36,361 bases of DNA from Oceanospirillaceae bacterium (GCA_024640955.1 JAHEDZ010000034.1:1-36361); one strand, 5' to 3'. Positions 17,345-26,444 are shown, counted from the stretch's first letter. Notes: generated from the letters alone by a model not told the origin. Made by a program: numbers and translations.

Positions 17345-18508
17345 ATGGATTTTACGCAACTGTTAAAAGTGATGTCCGAGCGAGGTGGTTCGGATCTGTT
17401 TGTAACCGCGGGCGCAGCGCCGTCTATAAAAGTTGATGGCACGATAAAACCGCTTACGCGTGAGAAACTGAACCCGGCACAGACACGTGCGCTGGTTTAC
17501 AGCACGATGAACGATAAGCAGTTGGCCGAGTTCGAGGGCACCAACGAATGTAACTTCGCGCTGAGCGCACCGGGTATCGGCCGTTTCCGTGTCAGCGCTT
17601 TCGTGCAACGTAACTCGCCGGGTATGGTTCTGCGCTCGATCGCCAGCCACATCCCATCGATGGATGAGCTGAAACTGCCACCCATTTTGCGTGACCTGTC
17701 TATGACCAAGCGCGGTTTGATTCTATTCGTCGGTGGTACTTCGACCGGTAAATCGACCTCATTGGCATCGATGATTGATTACCGTAACGAGAACCATGCC
17801 GGGCACATCATCACTATCGAGGATCCGATCGAGTATATCCACGATCACAAGAAGAGCATCATTATGCAGCGCGAGGTAGGCTTGGATACCGAGTCTTTTG
17901 ATGTGGCGCTCAAGAATACTCTACGTCAGGCGCCCGACGTAATACTGATGGGTGAGATCCGCTCGGCTGAGACGATGAAATATGGCCTGGCGTTTGCCGA
18001 AACCGGTCATCTCTGTCTGGCCACGCTGCACGCCAACAACGCCAACCAGGCGCTCGACCGAATCATCTCCTTCTTCCCTGCGGATAGCCATGACCAGGTC
18101 TGGATGGATCTATCGCTGAATTTAAAAGCGATCATCGCGCAGCAGCTTCTACCGATTGTTGACGGCAAAGGTCGCCGTGCGGCAATTGAAGTGCTGATTA
18201 ACACCCCGCTGATTCAGGATCTGATTCGCAAAGGTGCTGTGCACGAGATAAAGGATATCATCAAGAAGTCGACCAACCTCGGCATGCAGACCTTCGACCA
18301 AGCGCTGTTCACCCTCTATCGCGACGGTATCATCACCTACGAGAGTGCACTGGCACATGCCGACTCGGCCAACGACCTGCGTCTTATGATCAAGCTCAAT
18401 GCTGATACCAACGAGCAGCTCGATTCCGATGATGTGCCATCCTTTACGCTGCAAGAGGAGGATGACAACATGAACCTGAAGGGAAACATCGACGTGAAAG
18501 GGATGTAG
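17345..18508 (+). CDS. pilU: PilT-dependent accessory retraction ATPase PilU
   Basis: Paralogue of PilT needed for high-force pilus retraction; it works together with PilT. 387 aa. Walker A is GGTSTGKS (130-137), still fitting GX4GK[ST]; Asp box TIEDPIEY, Walker B APDVILMGEIRS and His box HLCLATLHA follow. The PilT AIRNLIRE motif is replaced by PLIQDLIRKG, and there is an acidic C-terminal tail (EEDDN) typical of PilU. GGGAG lies 8 bases before the ATG. It is followed by a terminator. Confidence 0.95.
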   Translation: MDFTQLLKVMSERGGSDLFVTAGAAPSIKVDGTIKPLTREKLNPAQTRALVYSTMNDKQLAEFEGTNECNFALSAPGIGRFRVSAFVQRNSPGMVLRSIASHIPSMDELKLPPILRDLSMTKRGLILFVGGTSTGKSTSLASMIDYRNENHAGHIITIEDPIEYIHDHKKSIIMQREVGLDTESFDVALKNTLRQAPDVILMGEIRSAETMKYGLAFAETGHLCLATLHANNANQALDRIISFFPADSHDQVWMDLSLNLKAIIAQQLLPIVDGKGRRAAIEVLINTPLIQDLIRKGAVHEIKDIIKKSTNLGMQTFDQALFTLYRDGIITYESALAHADSANDLRLMIKLNADTNEQLDSDDVPSFTLQEEDDNMNLKGNIDVKGM

Positions 18509-18567
18509 CTCGCTGTAAAGCGGGGCGTCGGCGCAAGAGCCTACCCCTAAACCCGAGATCTATGTAG

Positions 18568-18597
18568 CCCGGCTTCTAGAGCCGGGTTTCTGTTTTT
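18568..18597 (+). terminator. Rho-independent terminator after pilU
   Basis: Stem CCCGGCT/AGCCGGG (18568-18574 with 18580-18586), 5-base loop, then TTTCTGTTTTT. It ends the pilTU transcript and abuts the convergent pyrC' stop at 18601. The reverse strand has no T-run, so it is one-directional. Confidence 0.9.
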
Positions 18598-18600
18598 AGG

Positions 18601-19875
18601 CTACAGGCGGAAAACTGGGGTACCGCCCAGAAGCGTCAGCGTAACCCGGCCTTTCAGTTCGAGTGCTTTGAACGGTGTGTTCTTACCCTTAGAGCGCAGT
18701 TGATCAGCTGTCGGGGACCAGCGCAGCTCGGGGTCAAAAATTGTGATATCTGCTGCACTTCCGACCTCCAAGGTTCCCGCTTCGACACCCAGCACTTCTG
18801 CAGGATTCTTACAGAGACGCTCAATCAGCTGAGGCAGCTCCAACCACCCCTCTTCAACCATTAACAGCGATAGTGGCAGCAGGGTCTCGAGGCTGGAGAT
18901 GCCAATCTCTGTCGCAGCGAAAGGCGCTTCCTTAGCGATCTCATCCTGTGGTTGGTGATCAGAACAGATCGCTGTGATGGTGCCTGTAACCAGCCCATTA
19001 CGCAGGGCGTCACGATCGGCGACTGAGCGGAATGGAGGACTAACGTGAAACATTGAGTCGAAGCCATCAACCTGTTCATCGGTCAGAAGAAGCTGATGTG
19101 CCGAGACATCGGCAGTGACTGGCAGACCTCGCAGGCGCGCCTCTTCAATCAGCTTAACTGAGCCTGCAGTAGACAGCTGGCCGAAGTGAACTCTTACACC
19201 AGTCTCTTCTGCCAGCAGTAGACAACGCGCCACTTCAATAGTCTCAGCGGCTGCTGGGATGCCAATCAATCCCAAGCGCGTAGCGGTCGAGCCGTCGTGC
19301 ATACAGCCGTTGCCGACCAGTGAGCGATCCTCGGCCTGAAATACCACCAAGAGGTCATGGGTTGCAGCGTACTCAAGAGCGCGCATCAGTACCATTGAGC
19401 TAGTAATGGGCTGGCGCGCGTTGCTGAAGCCGATACAGCCAGACGTCGCAAGTGCATGCATCGGCGCTAATTGCTCGCCCTCTAGCCCTTTTGTTAACGC
19501 ACCAAGCGGTAGCACGCGAGCGAACCCGGAATCCTGTGCGCGGTCCTGAATCAACTCTGCAACGGCGGTGGTATCTACCACGGGTATGGTTGTTGGCGGC
19601 GTAACCAGTGTAGTGACCCCGCCTGCCGCTGCAGCGGCTGTCTCGCTGGCGATGGTGCCGCGCTGAGTTTGGCCTGGCTCACCCAGTTGAGCGCAGAGAT
19701 CGATAAAGCCGGGAGCAACGATCTGGCCGCTGGCATCGATCGTCTCTTCGGCGATAAAGCCGTCGGGTCCTTCACCCAGAGCGATAATTGCACCAGCGTC
19801 GATGTAGAGGTCGGTGATCTGGTCTAGATTCTGCGCCGGGTCTATTATGCGGCCGCCCGCAATCTTTAGCTTCAT
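18601..19875 (-). CDS. pyrX: Inactive dihydroorotase-like protein PyrC' (ATCase partner)
   Basis: Amidohydrolase-fold homologue of dihydroorotase, 424 aa, overlapping pyrB by four bases. The metal-binding DXHXH motif is degenerate: D59-L-C61-A-Q63, so both histidines are lost, and the following substrate arginine is glycine (G65). Later sites are also altered: DHAPH-type loop reads DHQPQ, and the TPHHLL-type motif reads SAHQLL. In Pseudomonas such a PyrC' is catalytically dead but required to assemble a dodecamer with aspartate transcarbamoylase; the same structural role is inferred here. An active dihydroorotase must be encoded elsewhere. Confidence 0.9.
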   Translation of the reverse strand: MKLKIAGGRIIDPAQNLDQITDLYIDAGAIIALGEGPDGFIAEETIDASGQIVAPGFIDLCAQLGEPGQTQRGTIASETAAAAAGGVTTLVTPPTTIPVVDTTAVAELIQDRAQDSGFARVLPLGALTKGLEGEQLAPMHALATSGCIGFSNARQPITSSMVLMRALEYAATHDLLVVFQAEDRSLVGNGCMHDGSTATRLGLIGIPAAAETIEVARCLLLAEETGVRVHFGQLSTAGSVKLIEEARLRGLPVTADVSAHQLLLTDEQVDGFDSMFHVSPPFRSVADRDALRNGLVTGTITAICSDHQPQDEIAKEAPFAATEIGISSLETLLPLSLLMVEEGWLELPQLIERLCKNPAEVLGVEAGTLEVGSAADITIFDPELRWSPTADQLRSKGKNTPFKALELKGRVTLTLLGGTPVFRL

Positions 19876-20888
19876 TGGCCTGCTCCTTCTTCCGCGGCCG
19901 CTCGCGCCTGTCGTTCAGCCTGTTGCCCACCCATCGCCATCGACATCACCGCCATACGCACCGCTATACCGTTGGTTACCTGATCGAGAATCACTGAGCG
20001 CTTGCCATCAGCGACGGCGGAGGAGATCTCTACACCGCGGTTGATAGGACCGGGATGCATAACGATCGCGTCGGGATGAGCAAAAGCGAGTCGGTCATCG
20101 GTGATACCGTAGAGTTTGAAGTACTCTGACTCACTTGGTAGCAGTGCAGAGGTCATGCGCTCGCGCTGCAGACGCAGCGTCATCACCACATCAACGTCGC
20201 GCAGACCTTCGGTAAGATCTTGGTAGACCTTTACGCCGAAGCTCTCGACATCACGGGGCAATAGTGTTCTTGGCGCGATTACGCGCACCTCGGCCACGCC
20301 GAGCGTGCGCAACGCGTGTAGTTGTGAGCGAGCAACCCGCGAGTGCAGCACATCGCCAACCACCGCTATTCGCAGTTTGGTGAAGTCGCCTTTGTGGCGG
20401 CGAATCGTCAGCATGTCTAGCATCGCCTGAGTTGGATGTGCGTGGCGACCATCGCCGGCGTTGATAATCGCCACCCCAGGAGTCACTTCGCTGGCGATAA
20501 AGTGTGCGGCACCGCTGTCTGAGTGGCGCACAACAAACATATCGGACTGCATCGCCGCCAGCGTCATCAACGTATCTTTTAGAGTCTCGCCCTTCTTCGT
20601 TGATGAGGTGGCGATGTTTAGGTTGAGCACGTCGGCTGAGAGTCGTTTCGCCGCTAGCTCAAAGGTAGAGAGTGTCCGCGTGCTGTTTTCGAAGAAGAGG
20701 TTTGCCACGGTTCTGCCACGTAGTAGTGGCACCTTTTTCACCTGTTGCGCGCCCATATCGACGAATGAATCGGCGGTATCGAGTATCTCGGTGAGCAGCG
20801 CACGCGGCAAACCCTCGGTGGTAATAAAGTGTTTAAGCTGGCCGGTTTCGGTTAGCTGAACTCGGTAGGGGTGTTTAGTCTCGAACAT
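19872..20888 (-). CDS. pyrB: Aspartate carbamoyltransferase catalytic subunit
   Basis: Condenses carbamoyl phosphate and aspartate in the second step of pyrimidine synthesis. 338 aa, slightly longer than the E. coli subunit because of an N-terminal extension that fits the Pseudomonas class, where the extension carries nucleotide regulation. The carbamoyl phosphate motif STRT is at 69-72 in [20 protein letters not shown] and [13 protein letters not shown] follow. No pyrI regulatory gene is present. Its stop overlaps the pyrC' start (ATGA), consistent with stoichiometric co-assembly. Confidence 0.95.
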   Translation of the reverse strand: MFETKHPYRVQLTETGQLKHFITTEGLPRALLTEILDTADSFVDMGAQQVKKVPLLRGRTVANLFFENSTRTLSTFELAAKRLSADVLNLNIATSSTKKGETLKDTLMTLAAMQSDMFVVRHSDSGAAHFIASEVTPGVAIINAGDGRHAHPTQAMLDMLTIRRHKGDFTKLRIAVVGDVLHSRVARSQLHALRTLGVAEVRVIAPRTLLPRDVESFGVKVYQDLTEGLRDVDVVMTLRLQRERMTSALLPSESEYFKLYGITDDRLAFAHPDAIVMHPGPINRGVEISSAVADGKRSVILDQVTNGIAVRMAVMSMAMGGQQAERQARAAAEEGAGQ

Positions 20889-20904
20889 CGTTTAGCCTCA
20901 ACAA

Positions 20905-21426
20905 TTATCCGCGCTGACCGAGAGTCAGGCTTAGGGGTTCTGGGCCGTTCAGTTTGACCTGTTCGCCGGGGGCCAGCGTCAGCTCACCGCCGGTTACATC
21001 CGCTTGGATCGGTAACTCGCGGCCATTCACGTCTAATAGTGTGATTAAGGTAACTGAGTTAGGGCGCCCATAATCGAATAGCTCATTCATCGCAGCACGA
21101 ATGGTACGACCGGTCATCAACACATCATCGACGAGCAGGATGTCTCGACCTTCTGTGGGCTGAGGTAGCATGGATGCTCCAACCTTTGGGTTGAGACCCA
21201 GCCGGGTAAAGTCATCACGGTAGAACGAGATATCCAGCACACCGACGGGCTCACTCGAGTCGAGGAATTTGGCCAGTCGCTCTGCCAACCAAACACCACC
21301 GGAACGGATACCGATCAGGTAGGGCGCCTGAATCTTGCGCTCTTCGATGAGTGCCTGTGTATCGCGACAGAGCTTTTCGAGCAGATACTCTGTATTGAGT
21401 TCAGCATTCTGCGTTCCGTTAGTCAT
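20905..21426 (-). CDS. pyrR: PyrR bifunctional regulator/uracil phosphoribosyltransferase
   Basis: PRTase-fold protein of 173 aa. In Firmicutes PyrR binds pyr mRNA and also forms UMP from uracil and PRPP; in Pseudomonas relatives the regulatory role is less certain. The PRPP loop ILLVDDVLMTGRT (about 97-109) and the N-terminal GIRSGGVWLA are intact. I saw no obvious pyr-type attenuator in front of it; the upstream gene overlaps it by 8 bases. Enzymatic activity is likely, RNA-binding control uncertain. Confidence 0.92.
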   Translation of the reverse strand: MTNGTQNAELNTEYLLEKLCRDTQALIEERKIQAPYLIGIRSGGVWLAERLAKFLDSSEPVGVLDISFYRDDFTRLGLNPKVGASMLPQPTEGRDILLVDDVLMTGRTIRAAMNELFDYGRPNSVTLITLLDVNGRELPIQADVTGGELTLAPGEQVKLNGPEPLSLTLGQRG

Positions 21427-21883
21427 AGATATCCTCGAGTCGAGTGTGACTTGGAATTAAATTGTCTTGAGCAAACCAGGCTTCGAGCATCAACTGCGCT
21501 GCGAGTCCGTCTACAGACTCTGCCCCAAAATCGCGGCCGCCGCCACGTGCGACATGAATCTCCTTGGCTTCGAACGAAGTTAGACGCTCGTCGTAGAGAA
21601 AACAGGGGATTTTGCTGCGCTCATGTAGGCGGTTGGCAAATTTGCGTGCGCGGCGCGCCATCTCGCTGATGCTGCCATCCATATTGAGCGGCAGTCCAAC
21701 TACAATGGCTTTGGGTTGCCACTCGCAAAGGACTTTGTCGATCAACGTCCAGTCAGGCACACCATCACGCGCGGCGATGGGTTGTAGGGGTTGGGCGGTG
21801 GCAGTAACAGTTTGGCCGTAGGCTAGGCCTATGCGGCGCAAGCCAAAATCGAATCCCAGTGCGCTAGCAAAATGCTCTGACAT
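21419..21883 (-). CDS. ruvX: Pre-16S rRNA nuclease / Holliday-junction-resolvase-like RuvX (YqgF)
   Basis: RNase H-fold nuclease of 154 aa that helps mature the 16S rRNA 5' end. The N-terminal GFDFGLRRIGLA carries the first catalytic aspartate, VVGLPLNMDGS is the family motif, and FLYDERLTSFEA and the final EDIYD are canonical. It begins 12 bases after the truncated yqgE and overlaps pyrR by 8 bases. Confidence 0.93.
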   Translation of the reverse strand: MSEHFASALGFDFGLRRIGLAYGQTVTATAQPLQPIAARDGVPDWTLIDKVLCEWQPKAIVVGLPLNMDGSISEMARRARKFANRLHERSKIPCFLYDERLTSFEAKEIHVARGGGRDFGAESVDGLAAQLMLEAWFAQDNLIPSHTRLEDIYD

Positions 21884-21895
21884 CGATCGCCTTGT

Positions 21896-22177
21896 CTATG
21901 CGTGCCCGGCTTGGTCGGACAGGAGGTTAATATCGATCCCCAACTGAGCAGCGGCTGCACTGAGTCGATCCTCTGGGGCGGTTCGAAAGAGTATATCGAA
22001 ATTTGCCGGACAGCTTAACCAAAGGTTGCGGCTAAGTTCATCTTCAAGCTGACCTGCATCCCAGCCGGCGTAACCTAAGACCATTAGGTAGTCGTTGGGT
22101 CCACCGCCATTAGCGATCGCCTCGAGCACATCCAACGAGGTGGTTAGCTGCAGACCCTCGCTGAGATCAGTAGACAT
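21896..22177 (-). pseudogene. yqgE: N-terminally truncated YqgE/AlgH family protein
   Basis: The 93-residue frame matches only the C-terminal half of the YqgE/AlgH family (UPF0301, usually about 185-190 aa). LGYAGWDAGQLEDEL, SCPANFDILF and the terminal QAGHA are well preserved, whereas the N-terminal half, with the usual HHFLIAMP and GAMGLVINRP-type segments, is absent. Immediately upstream is the intact tonB 3' end, which overlaps this frame by 11 bases, so no room is left for the missing ~90 codons. An ATG at the junction would allow coupled translation from tonB. It may be a decaying pseudogene, a functional C-terminal fragment, or an assembly deletion. Order tonB-yqgE-ruvX is conserved in Pseudomonas. 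Confidence 0.8.
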
Positions 22178-23129
22178 GAGTGCCTTTTTCGAACTTCCAG
22201 GTACGGATAATCTCCAGCAGGTCGATGCGCTCGCGCATCTCTAACGGGAAGGGCTGGAAAGGTGCTGCTAGCTGAACAATACGGATCGCTGCGTCGTCCA
22301 GCGTAGGATGGCCGGAGCTCTTGAGAATATCGACCTCTTGTACACTGCCGTCTGGTCGGATGCTGACCAGCATACGCAGGCTGCCGTGGATCGAGTTTGT
22401 GCGCGCCTCTTCGGGGTAGTTAAGGTTACCCAGAGTCTCGATACGCTGGCGCCAGGTGTCGAGATAGTCAGCGTCTTCATGCGCAAGGGTTGAGGCGGAG
22501 GTGACTCGTGTCACTTTTGGACGCTTAGCCATCTTCTCCTGCTCGAGCATCAGTTTGGCCTGCAGGTTGGCAATCTCCATGCTGCGGTCGATTACGGAGG
22601 TTGAGGTTCCGGTCAACGGCGGTGGTGCGCTTTTGGCCTCGCGCTGCTCCTCAGTGGTCGCTTTGCGCTTGGCATCATTCAGAGTGGTAAGCAGATCACG
22701 GAACCCGAGCGGTTGGTCGACCTCGTTCAGAACATCCTCAGCCTGTTGTTGGCTATTACTCTCAGTCGGTTGGAGCTCAGCCGGTGTGCTGATGACTTGA
22801 GCCGCCATCGCGGATTGAAGCTGTGCCTGTTCGCTATCAAAGATCGCCCTCTCTTGAGTGGAGGGCTGATGCTTCTCCAGAGACTCGCCAGAACCTTGCT
22901 GGTTGGTTTGCGCCAGATAGTCGGCATTCTCAGGTGCATTTTTATCGTCAAAACGCGCCAGTGTAACTTCAAGCGTTTGAGCAGGTTTAGCGGAATCCGG
23001 CAGGCCAAAACTGAGGGCGAGAATCAGCAGAGCGTGCAGAACCAGAGCGAGGATCAGCATAAATCTGAATCGCTCGCTGCTCTCCAGATACCAGATCTGG
23101 TTGAACTCTGTCTCTGCCTGAGCAATCAC
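22167..23129 (-). CDS. tonB: TonB-family energy-transducing protein
   Basis: Predicted inner-membrane-anchored periplasmic protein of 320 aa. One transmembrane helix lies at about 22-43 after a cytoplasmic N-terminus. A long periplasmic linker (about 45-225) is rich in Gln, Glu and Ala and lacks Pro-Glu/Pro-Lys repeats. The C-terminal TonB domain (about 228-318) shows LNYPEEARTNSIHGSLRMLV and ends with IIRTWKF. Position next to gshB and yqgE matches TonB3 of P. aeruginosa, which affects twitching motility. GTG start overlapping the gshB stop by 4 bases. A TolA- or adhesin-related role cannot be excluded. Confidence 0.88.
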   Translation of the reverse strand: MIAQAETEFNQIWYLESSERFRFMLILALVLHALLILALSFGLPDSAKPAQTLEVTLARFDDKNAPENADYLAQTNQQGSGESLEKHQPSTQERAIFDSEQAQLQSAMAAQVISTPAELQPTESNSQQQAEDVLNEVDQPLGFRDLLTTLNDAKRKATTEEQREAKSAPPPLTGTSTSVIDRSMEIANLQAKLMLEQEKMAKRPKVTRVTSASTLAHEDADYLDTWRQRIETLGNLNYPEEARTNSIHGSLRMLVSIRPDGSVQEVDILKSSGHPTLDDAAIRIVQLAAPFQPFPLEMRERIDLLEIIRTWKFEKGTHVY

Positions 23130-24076
23130 GCCTTAAGTTTCGCCTCAATTGTGTCCATTAATTGCATGCTGATATCCAGACCAAACTGGTCATCCAGCTC
23201 GCGGATACAGGTTGGGCTGGTAACGTTGATCTCGGTGAGATAGTCACCGATTACATCTAGCCCAACAAACAGCAATCCCTGCTCTTTTAGTTTAGGGCCA
23301 ACCTGCGCCGCTATCCACCGATCACGCTCAGTCAGCGGACGTCCTTCACCTCGACCACCGGCCGCAAGGTTGCCGCGTGTCTCTCCCTGGCTTGGGATAC
23401 GAGCAAGAGCGTAAGGCACAGGTTCGCCATCAATCATCAGAATGCGTTTATCGCCGTCCACGATTTCCGGGATATAACGTTGTGCCATGATGGTCTGTTG
23501 GCCAAAACGGGTCAGCGTCTCGAGTATTACCCCAAGGTTCAGTCCGGTTTCGTCGACACGATATATCGAACTACCGCCCATGCCGTCTAGCGGTTTAAAA
23601 ATCACATCTTTGTGCTCGGCGTGGAAAGCGCGCAGTCGTTCCATCGACCGACTGACCAGCACCGGAGGGCAACACTGCGGGTAATGGGTCGCAAACAGTT
23701 TTTCGTTGTAGTCACGCAGCCCCTGAGTCCGATTTACAATCAAGGTGCCTGCCGCTTCAGCGATCGCCAGAAGCTGTGTGGTGTAGAGAAACTCGTTATC
23801 GAACGGCGGGTCTTTGCGCATCAAAACCACGTCAAGATTGGTCAGCGGCTGGTCCGAATATTCGCCTCGCTCAAACCAGTTCTCAGGATTCATATCGACC
23901 TTAATTGGAGCCATGCGCGCGGATACGACGCCGTCTCGGTTGTAGAGATCATCCTGCTCAAAGTAGAACAGCTCCCAACCCTTACGCTGAGCCGCCCAGA
24001 GCATCGCCAGCGAGCTATCTTTTTTGAAGTTGATGGTATCAATAGGGTCCATCAATATGCCGAGTTTGATGCTCAT
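23126..24076 (-). CDS. gshB: Glutathione synthetase
   Basis: ATP-grasp ligase joining gamma-glutamylcysteine and glycine to form glutathione in the cytosol. The 316 aa match E. coli (316). N-terminal LGILMDPIDTINFKKDSSLAML is typical; ATP-binding DGMGGSSIYRVD (about 162-173) and the C-terminal GLDVIGDYLTEINVTSPT are intact. AAGGAT lies upstream of the ATG. It lies 24 bases after rsmE and overlaps tonB by 4 bases. Confidence 0.96.
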   Translation of the reverse strand: MSIKLGILMDPIDTINFKKDSSLAMLWAAQRKGWELFYFEQDDLYNRDGVVSARMAPIKVDMNPENWFERGEYSDQPLTNLDVVLMRKDPPFDNEFLYTTQLLAIAEAAGTLIVNRTQGLRDYNEKLFATHYPQCCPPVLVSRSMERLRAFHAEHKDVIFKPLDGMGGSSIYRVDETGLNLGVILETLTRFGQQTIMAQRYIPEIVDGDKRILMIDGEPVPYALARIPSQGETRGNLAAGGRGEGRPLTERDRWIAAQVGPKLKEQGLLFVGLDVIGDYLTEINVTSPTCIRELDDQFGLDISMQLMDTIEAKLKA

Positions 24077-24100
24077 GTAAGATCCTTTTAGTGAGAGCGA

Positions 24101-24832
24101 CTAACTGAAGTCACCCCAAAGATAATGTAATACCGCTGCAGCGGCTACCGGCGCGGTCTCAGTGCGTAATACACGCGGTCCGACCAGCCAAGAATGGAAG
24201 CCTGCCGTAATTGCCTGCTGCACCTCGTTCTCTTCGAGACCGCCTTCCGGCCCAATCAGGATAGCCACCGATTTGGGGCGCTCTAACTCGGCTAGCACAA
24301 GAGGCTCGGTATGTGGGCTGAGTACAAGTTTAAGATCAGCATTACAATGCTGCAGCCATTCGCTCAGGGGCTCGGGCTCAGAGATAGTGGGCAGTACAGC
24401 ACGAAAGCTCTGTTCGCAGGCGCTGATCGCTACCTGTTGCCAGTGCTTAGTACGCTTAGCCTGTCTCTCAGCGTTAAGGCGGACTTCAGAGCGCTCAGTG
24501 AAGAGCGGGGTAATTCCACACACACCTAACTCTGTCGCCTTCTGAATCGCAAAGTCCATCCGCTCACCGCGCGACAGGCCCTGTCCGATCTGAATCCGCA
24601 GAGGGGACTCGTTAGTGCGAACTTCAGCCGATTCGATGACCACCGACGAGCGTCGCTTCTCAACCTCAGTCAGCCGCGCTAAATAGTCATGCCCATCGCC
24701 GTTAAACAGAACCAGCTGCTGCTCAACCCGCATGCGCAACACCTTAACTAGGTGGTTATGCACCTCATCCGAGAGCGAGAGCTCAGCTCCGATGGCAAGT
24801 TCAGCATCAATATAAGCGCGAGGTATCCGCAT
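24101..24832 (-). CDS. rsmE: 16S rRNA (uracil-1498-N3)-methyltransferase RsmE
   Basis: SPOUT-class methyltransferase that makes m3U1498 in 16S rRNA. 243 aa, as in the family. N-terminal PUA-like part (about 1-70) with NHLVKVLRMR, then the knotted domain with QKATELGVCGITPL, LIGPEGGLEENEV and VGPRVLRTETAPVAA. It is the first gene of the leftward operon down to pyrC'. The 255 bases upstream hold a palindromic repeat and possible promoter sequence. Confidence 0.95.
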   Translation of the reverse strand: MRIPRAYIDAELAIGAELSLSDEVHNHLVKVLRMRVEQQLVLFNGDGHDYLARLTEVEKRRSSVVIESAEVRTNESPLRIQIGQGLSRGERMDFAIQKATELGVCGITPLFTERSEVRLNAERQAKRTKHWQQVAISACEQSFRAVLPTISEPEPLSEWLQHCNADLKLVLSPHTEPLVLAELERPKSVAILIGPEGGLEENEVQQAITAGFHSWLVGPRVLRTETAPVAAAAVLHYLWGDFS

Positions 24833-24908
24833 GGTTTTTCCGTTTCAAATTAACGTGCTAAGTATGACATAGCCTAGGTCTGGAACGAATCTCTTTGCAG
24901 ATCATCAA

Positions 24909-24940
24909 GGGTGAGAGTTAGGGTGAGAATTAGGTGAGTT
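24909..24940 (+). repeat. Short tandem repeat upstream of rsmE
   Basis: Two copies of GGGTGAGARTTA (24909-24920 and 24921-24932) and a partial third (GGTGAGTT, 24933-24940). Direct observation; significance unknown. Confidence 0.55.
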
Positions 24941-24972
24941 GTGATGGCAATGATGGAATTTTAGGGGCGATG

Positions 24973-25066
24973 CCGCCGGTTGCTTGCTCAGGGTCTTTAC
25001 GGCAGGGATGCTGCCACGAAGCCTCCACGGACGGATTCACGGCGTCCCTGAGCAAGTAACCGGCGG
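24973..25066. repeat. Long palindromic intergenic element (copy A)
   Basis: Inverted arms of 21 bp (24973-24993 and 25046-25066), perfectly paired apart from one G-T wobble, flank a 52-base inner segment. The inner part contains a small hairpin GGCAG/CTGCC (25001-25005 with 25011-25015) including CAGGGATG, and the right arm is preceded by GGCGTCCC. There is no T-run on either side, so it is not a standard terminator. It lies between the 3' end of metK and the 5' end of rsmE. Architecture matches the element at 32009-32103. Confidence 0.8.
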
Positions 25067-25087
25067 TAGTGCTAGATCAAATGCCGA

Positions 25088-26278
25088 TCAAAGACCAGCG
25101 GCTGATTTAAGCGCATCAGCCTTGTCAGTCTTCTCCCACGGGAAGGCGGTAAAGGTATCAGTGCCAACGGTCATCTCGAATGGGTTACGACCGAAGTGTC
25201 CGTAGGCTGCAGTTTGACGGTACATCGGGTGCAGCAGATCAAGCATATTAGTGATCGCATATGGACGCAGGTCGAAGTGCTCACGGACCAGTTCGATGAT
25301 CTTCTCGTCTGACACCTTTCCGGTACCAAAGGTGTTGATTGATACAGAGGTCGGTTCAGCAACACCAATTGCATATGAGACCTGAATCTCAACGCGATCA
25401 GCCAGGCCCGCGGCAACTATGTTCTTTGCTACGTAGCGGCCGGCATAAGCGGCTGAGCGGTCAACTTTGGATGGATCCTTGCCTGAGAAAGCACCGCCAC
25501 CGTGGCGCGCCATACCGCCATATGTGTCGACGATAATCTTACGGCCAGTCAGACCACAGTCGCCAACGGGGCCTCCGATTACGAACTTTCCAGTTGGGTT
25601 GATGTGGTACTTAGTGCCGGCGTGCAGCAGCTCAGGTGGCAATACTTTCTTGATGATCAGATCTTCAACCGCGTGACGCAGATCTTCTTGCGAAACCTCT
25701 GGGTTATGCTGAGTTGAGAGTACGACAGCATCAATAGCGACAGGCTTGCCATTCTCGTAACGGCAGGTTACTTGGGACTTAGCATCAGGGCGCAGCCAAG
25801 GTAGCAGACCGGATTTTCGCGCTTCAGCCTGACGCTCAACCAGACGATGTGCATAGGTGATCGGTGCGGGCATGAGAACTTCAGTCTCGTTAGACGCATA
25901 GCCAAACATCAGGCCCTGGTCACCGGCACCCTGATCTTCTGGTTTTGAGCGATCTACACCCTGAGCGATATCGACAGACTGTTTACCGATAATGTTGATC
26001 ACACCACAGGTCTCGCCGTCATAACCTACATCAGACGAGGTGTAGCCGATATCGTTGATGACACCGCGCACTAAATCCTCAAGGTCGATCCAAGAGCTGG
26101 TGGTGATCTCACCAGAGACAATTGCAACACCGGTTTTAACCATGGTTTCACACGCGACACGCGCATATTTGTCTTCAGCGATAATAGCGTCTAGAACCGC
26201 ATCAGAGATCTGGTCGGCGATCTTGTCTGGGTGGCCTTCAGAGACTGACTCAGAAGTGAAAATGCTGTATTCGCTCAT
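25088..26278 (-). CDS. metK: S-adenosylmethionine synthetase
   Basis: Cytosolic tetrameric enzyme that forms SAM from methionine and ATP. 396 aa, family-typical. N-terminal [18 protein letters not shown], the hexapeptide-type GAGDQG, and the signature [19 protein letters not shown] are present. AAGGA lies about 12 bases before the ATG. It is divergent from tktA across 205 bases. I see no SAM riboswitch in its leader. Confidence 0.97.
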   Translation of the reverse strand: MSEYSIFTSESVSEGHPDKIADQISDAVLDAIIAEDKYARVACETMVKTGVAIVSGEITTSSWIDLEDLVRGVINDIGYTSSDVGYDGETCGVINIIGKQSVDIAQGVDRSKPEDQGAGDQGLMFGYASNETEVLMPAPITYAHRLVERQAEARKSGLLPWLRPDAKSQVTCRYENGKPVAIDAVVLSTQHNPEVSQEDLRHAVEDLIIKKVLPPELLHAGTKYHINPTGKFVIGGPVGDCGLTGRKIIVDTYGGMARHGGGAFSGKDPSKVDRSAAYAGRYVAKNIVAAGLADRVEIQVSYAIGVAEPTSVSINTFGTGKVSDEKIIELVREHFDLRPYAITNMLDLLHPMYRQTAAYGHFGRNPFEMTVGTDTFTAFPWEKTDKADALKSAAGL

Positions 26279-26415
26279 GGCTAAATTCGTCCTTAAGAAT
26301 ATCTGTTGGGCGCTATTGTACGCGGCCCATCATAAGAGGCTAGGCAGAAAGTCGTAAATGTGCTGAAAAATATTAGACCTTCACATGAAAAGCGCTAATT
26401 TTCGGGTATCTTTGT

Positions 26416-26444
26416 TTGAACCTTTGGGCCAACTAAGGGAAAAT
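26416..26444 (+). promoter_or_regulatory. Possible tktA promoter
   Basis: TTGAAC (26416-26421), 17-base spacer, GAAAAT (26439-26444); both hexamers match the sigma70 consensus at 4 of 6 positions. It would give a leader of about 33 bases before the tktA ATG at 26484. Confidence 0.4.

Noticed and set aside
22713-23243. 176-codon frame on the plus strand across tonB/gshB
   Set aside because: Composition and position mark it as an antisense shadow of the tonB linker; no domain or start signal is seen.
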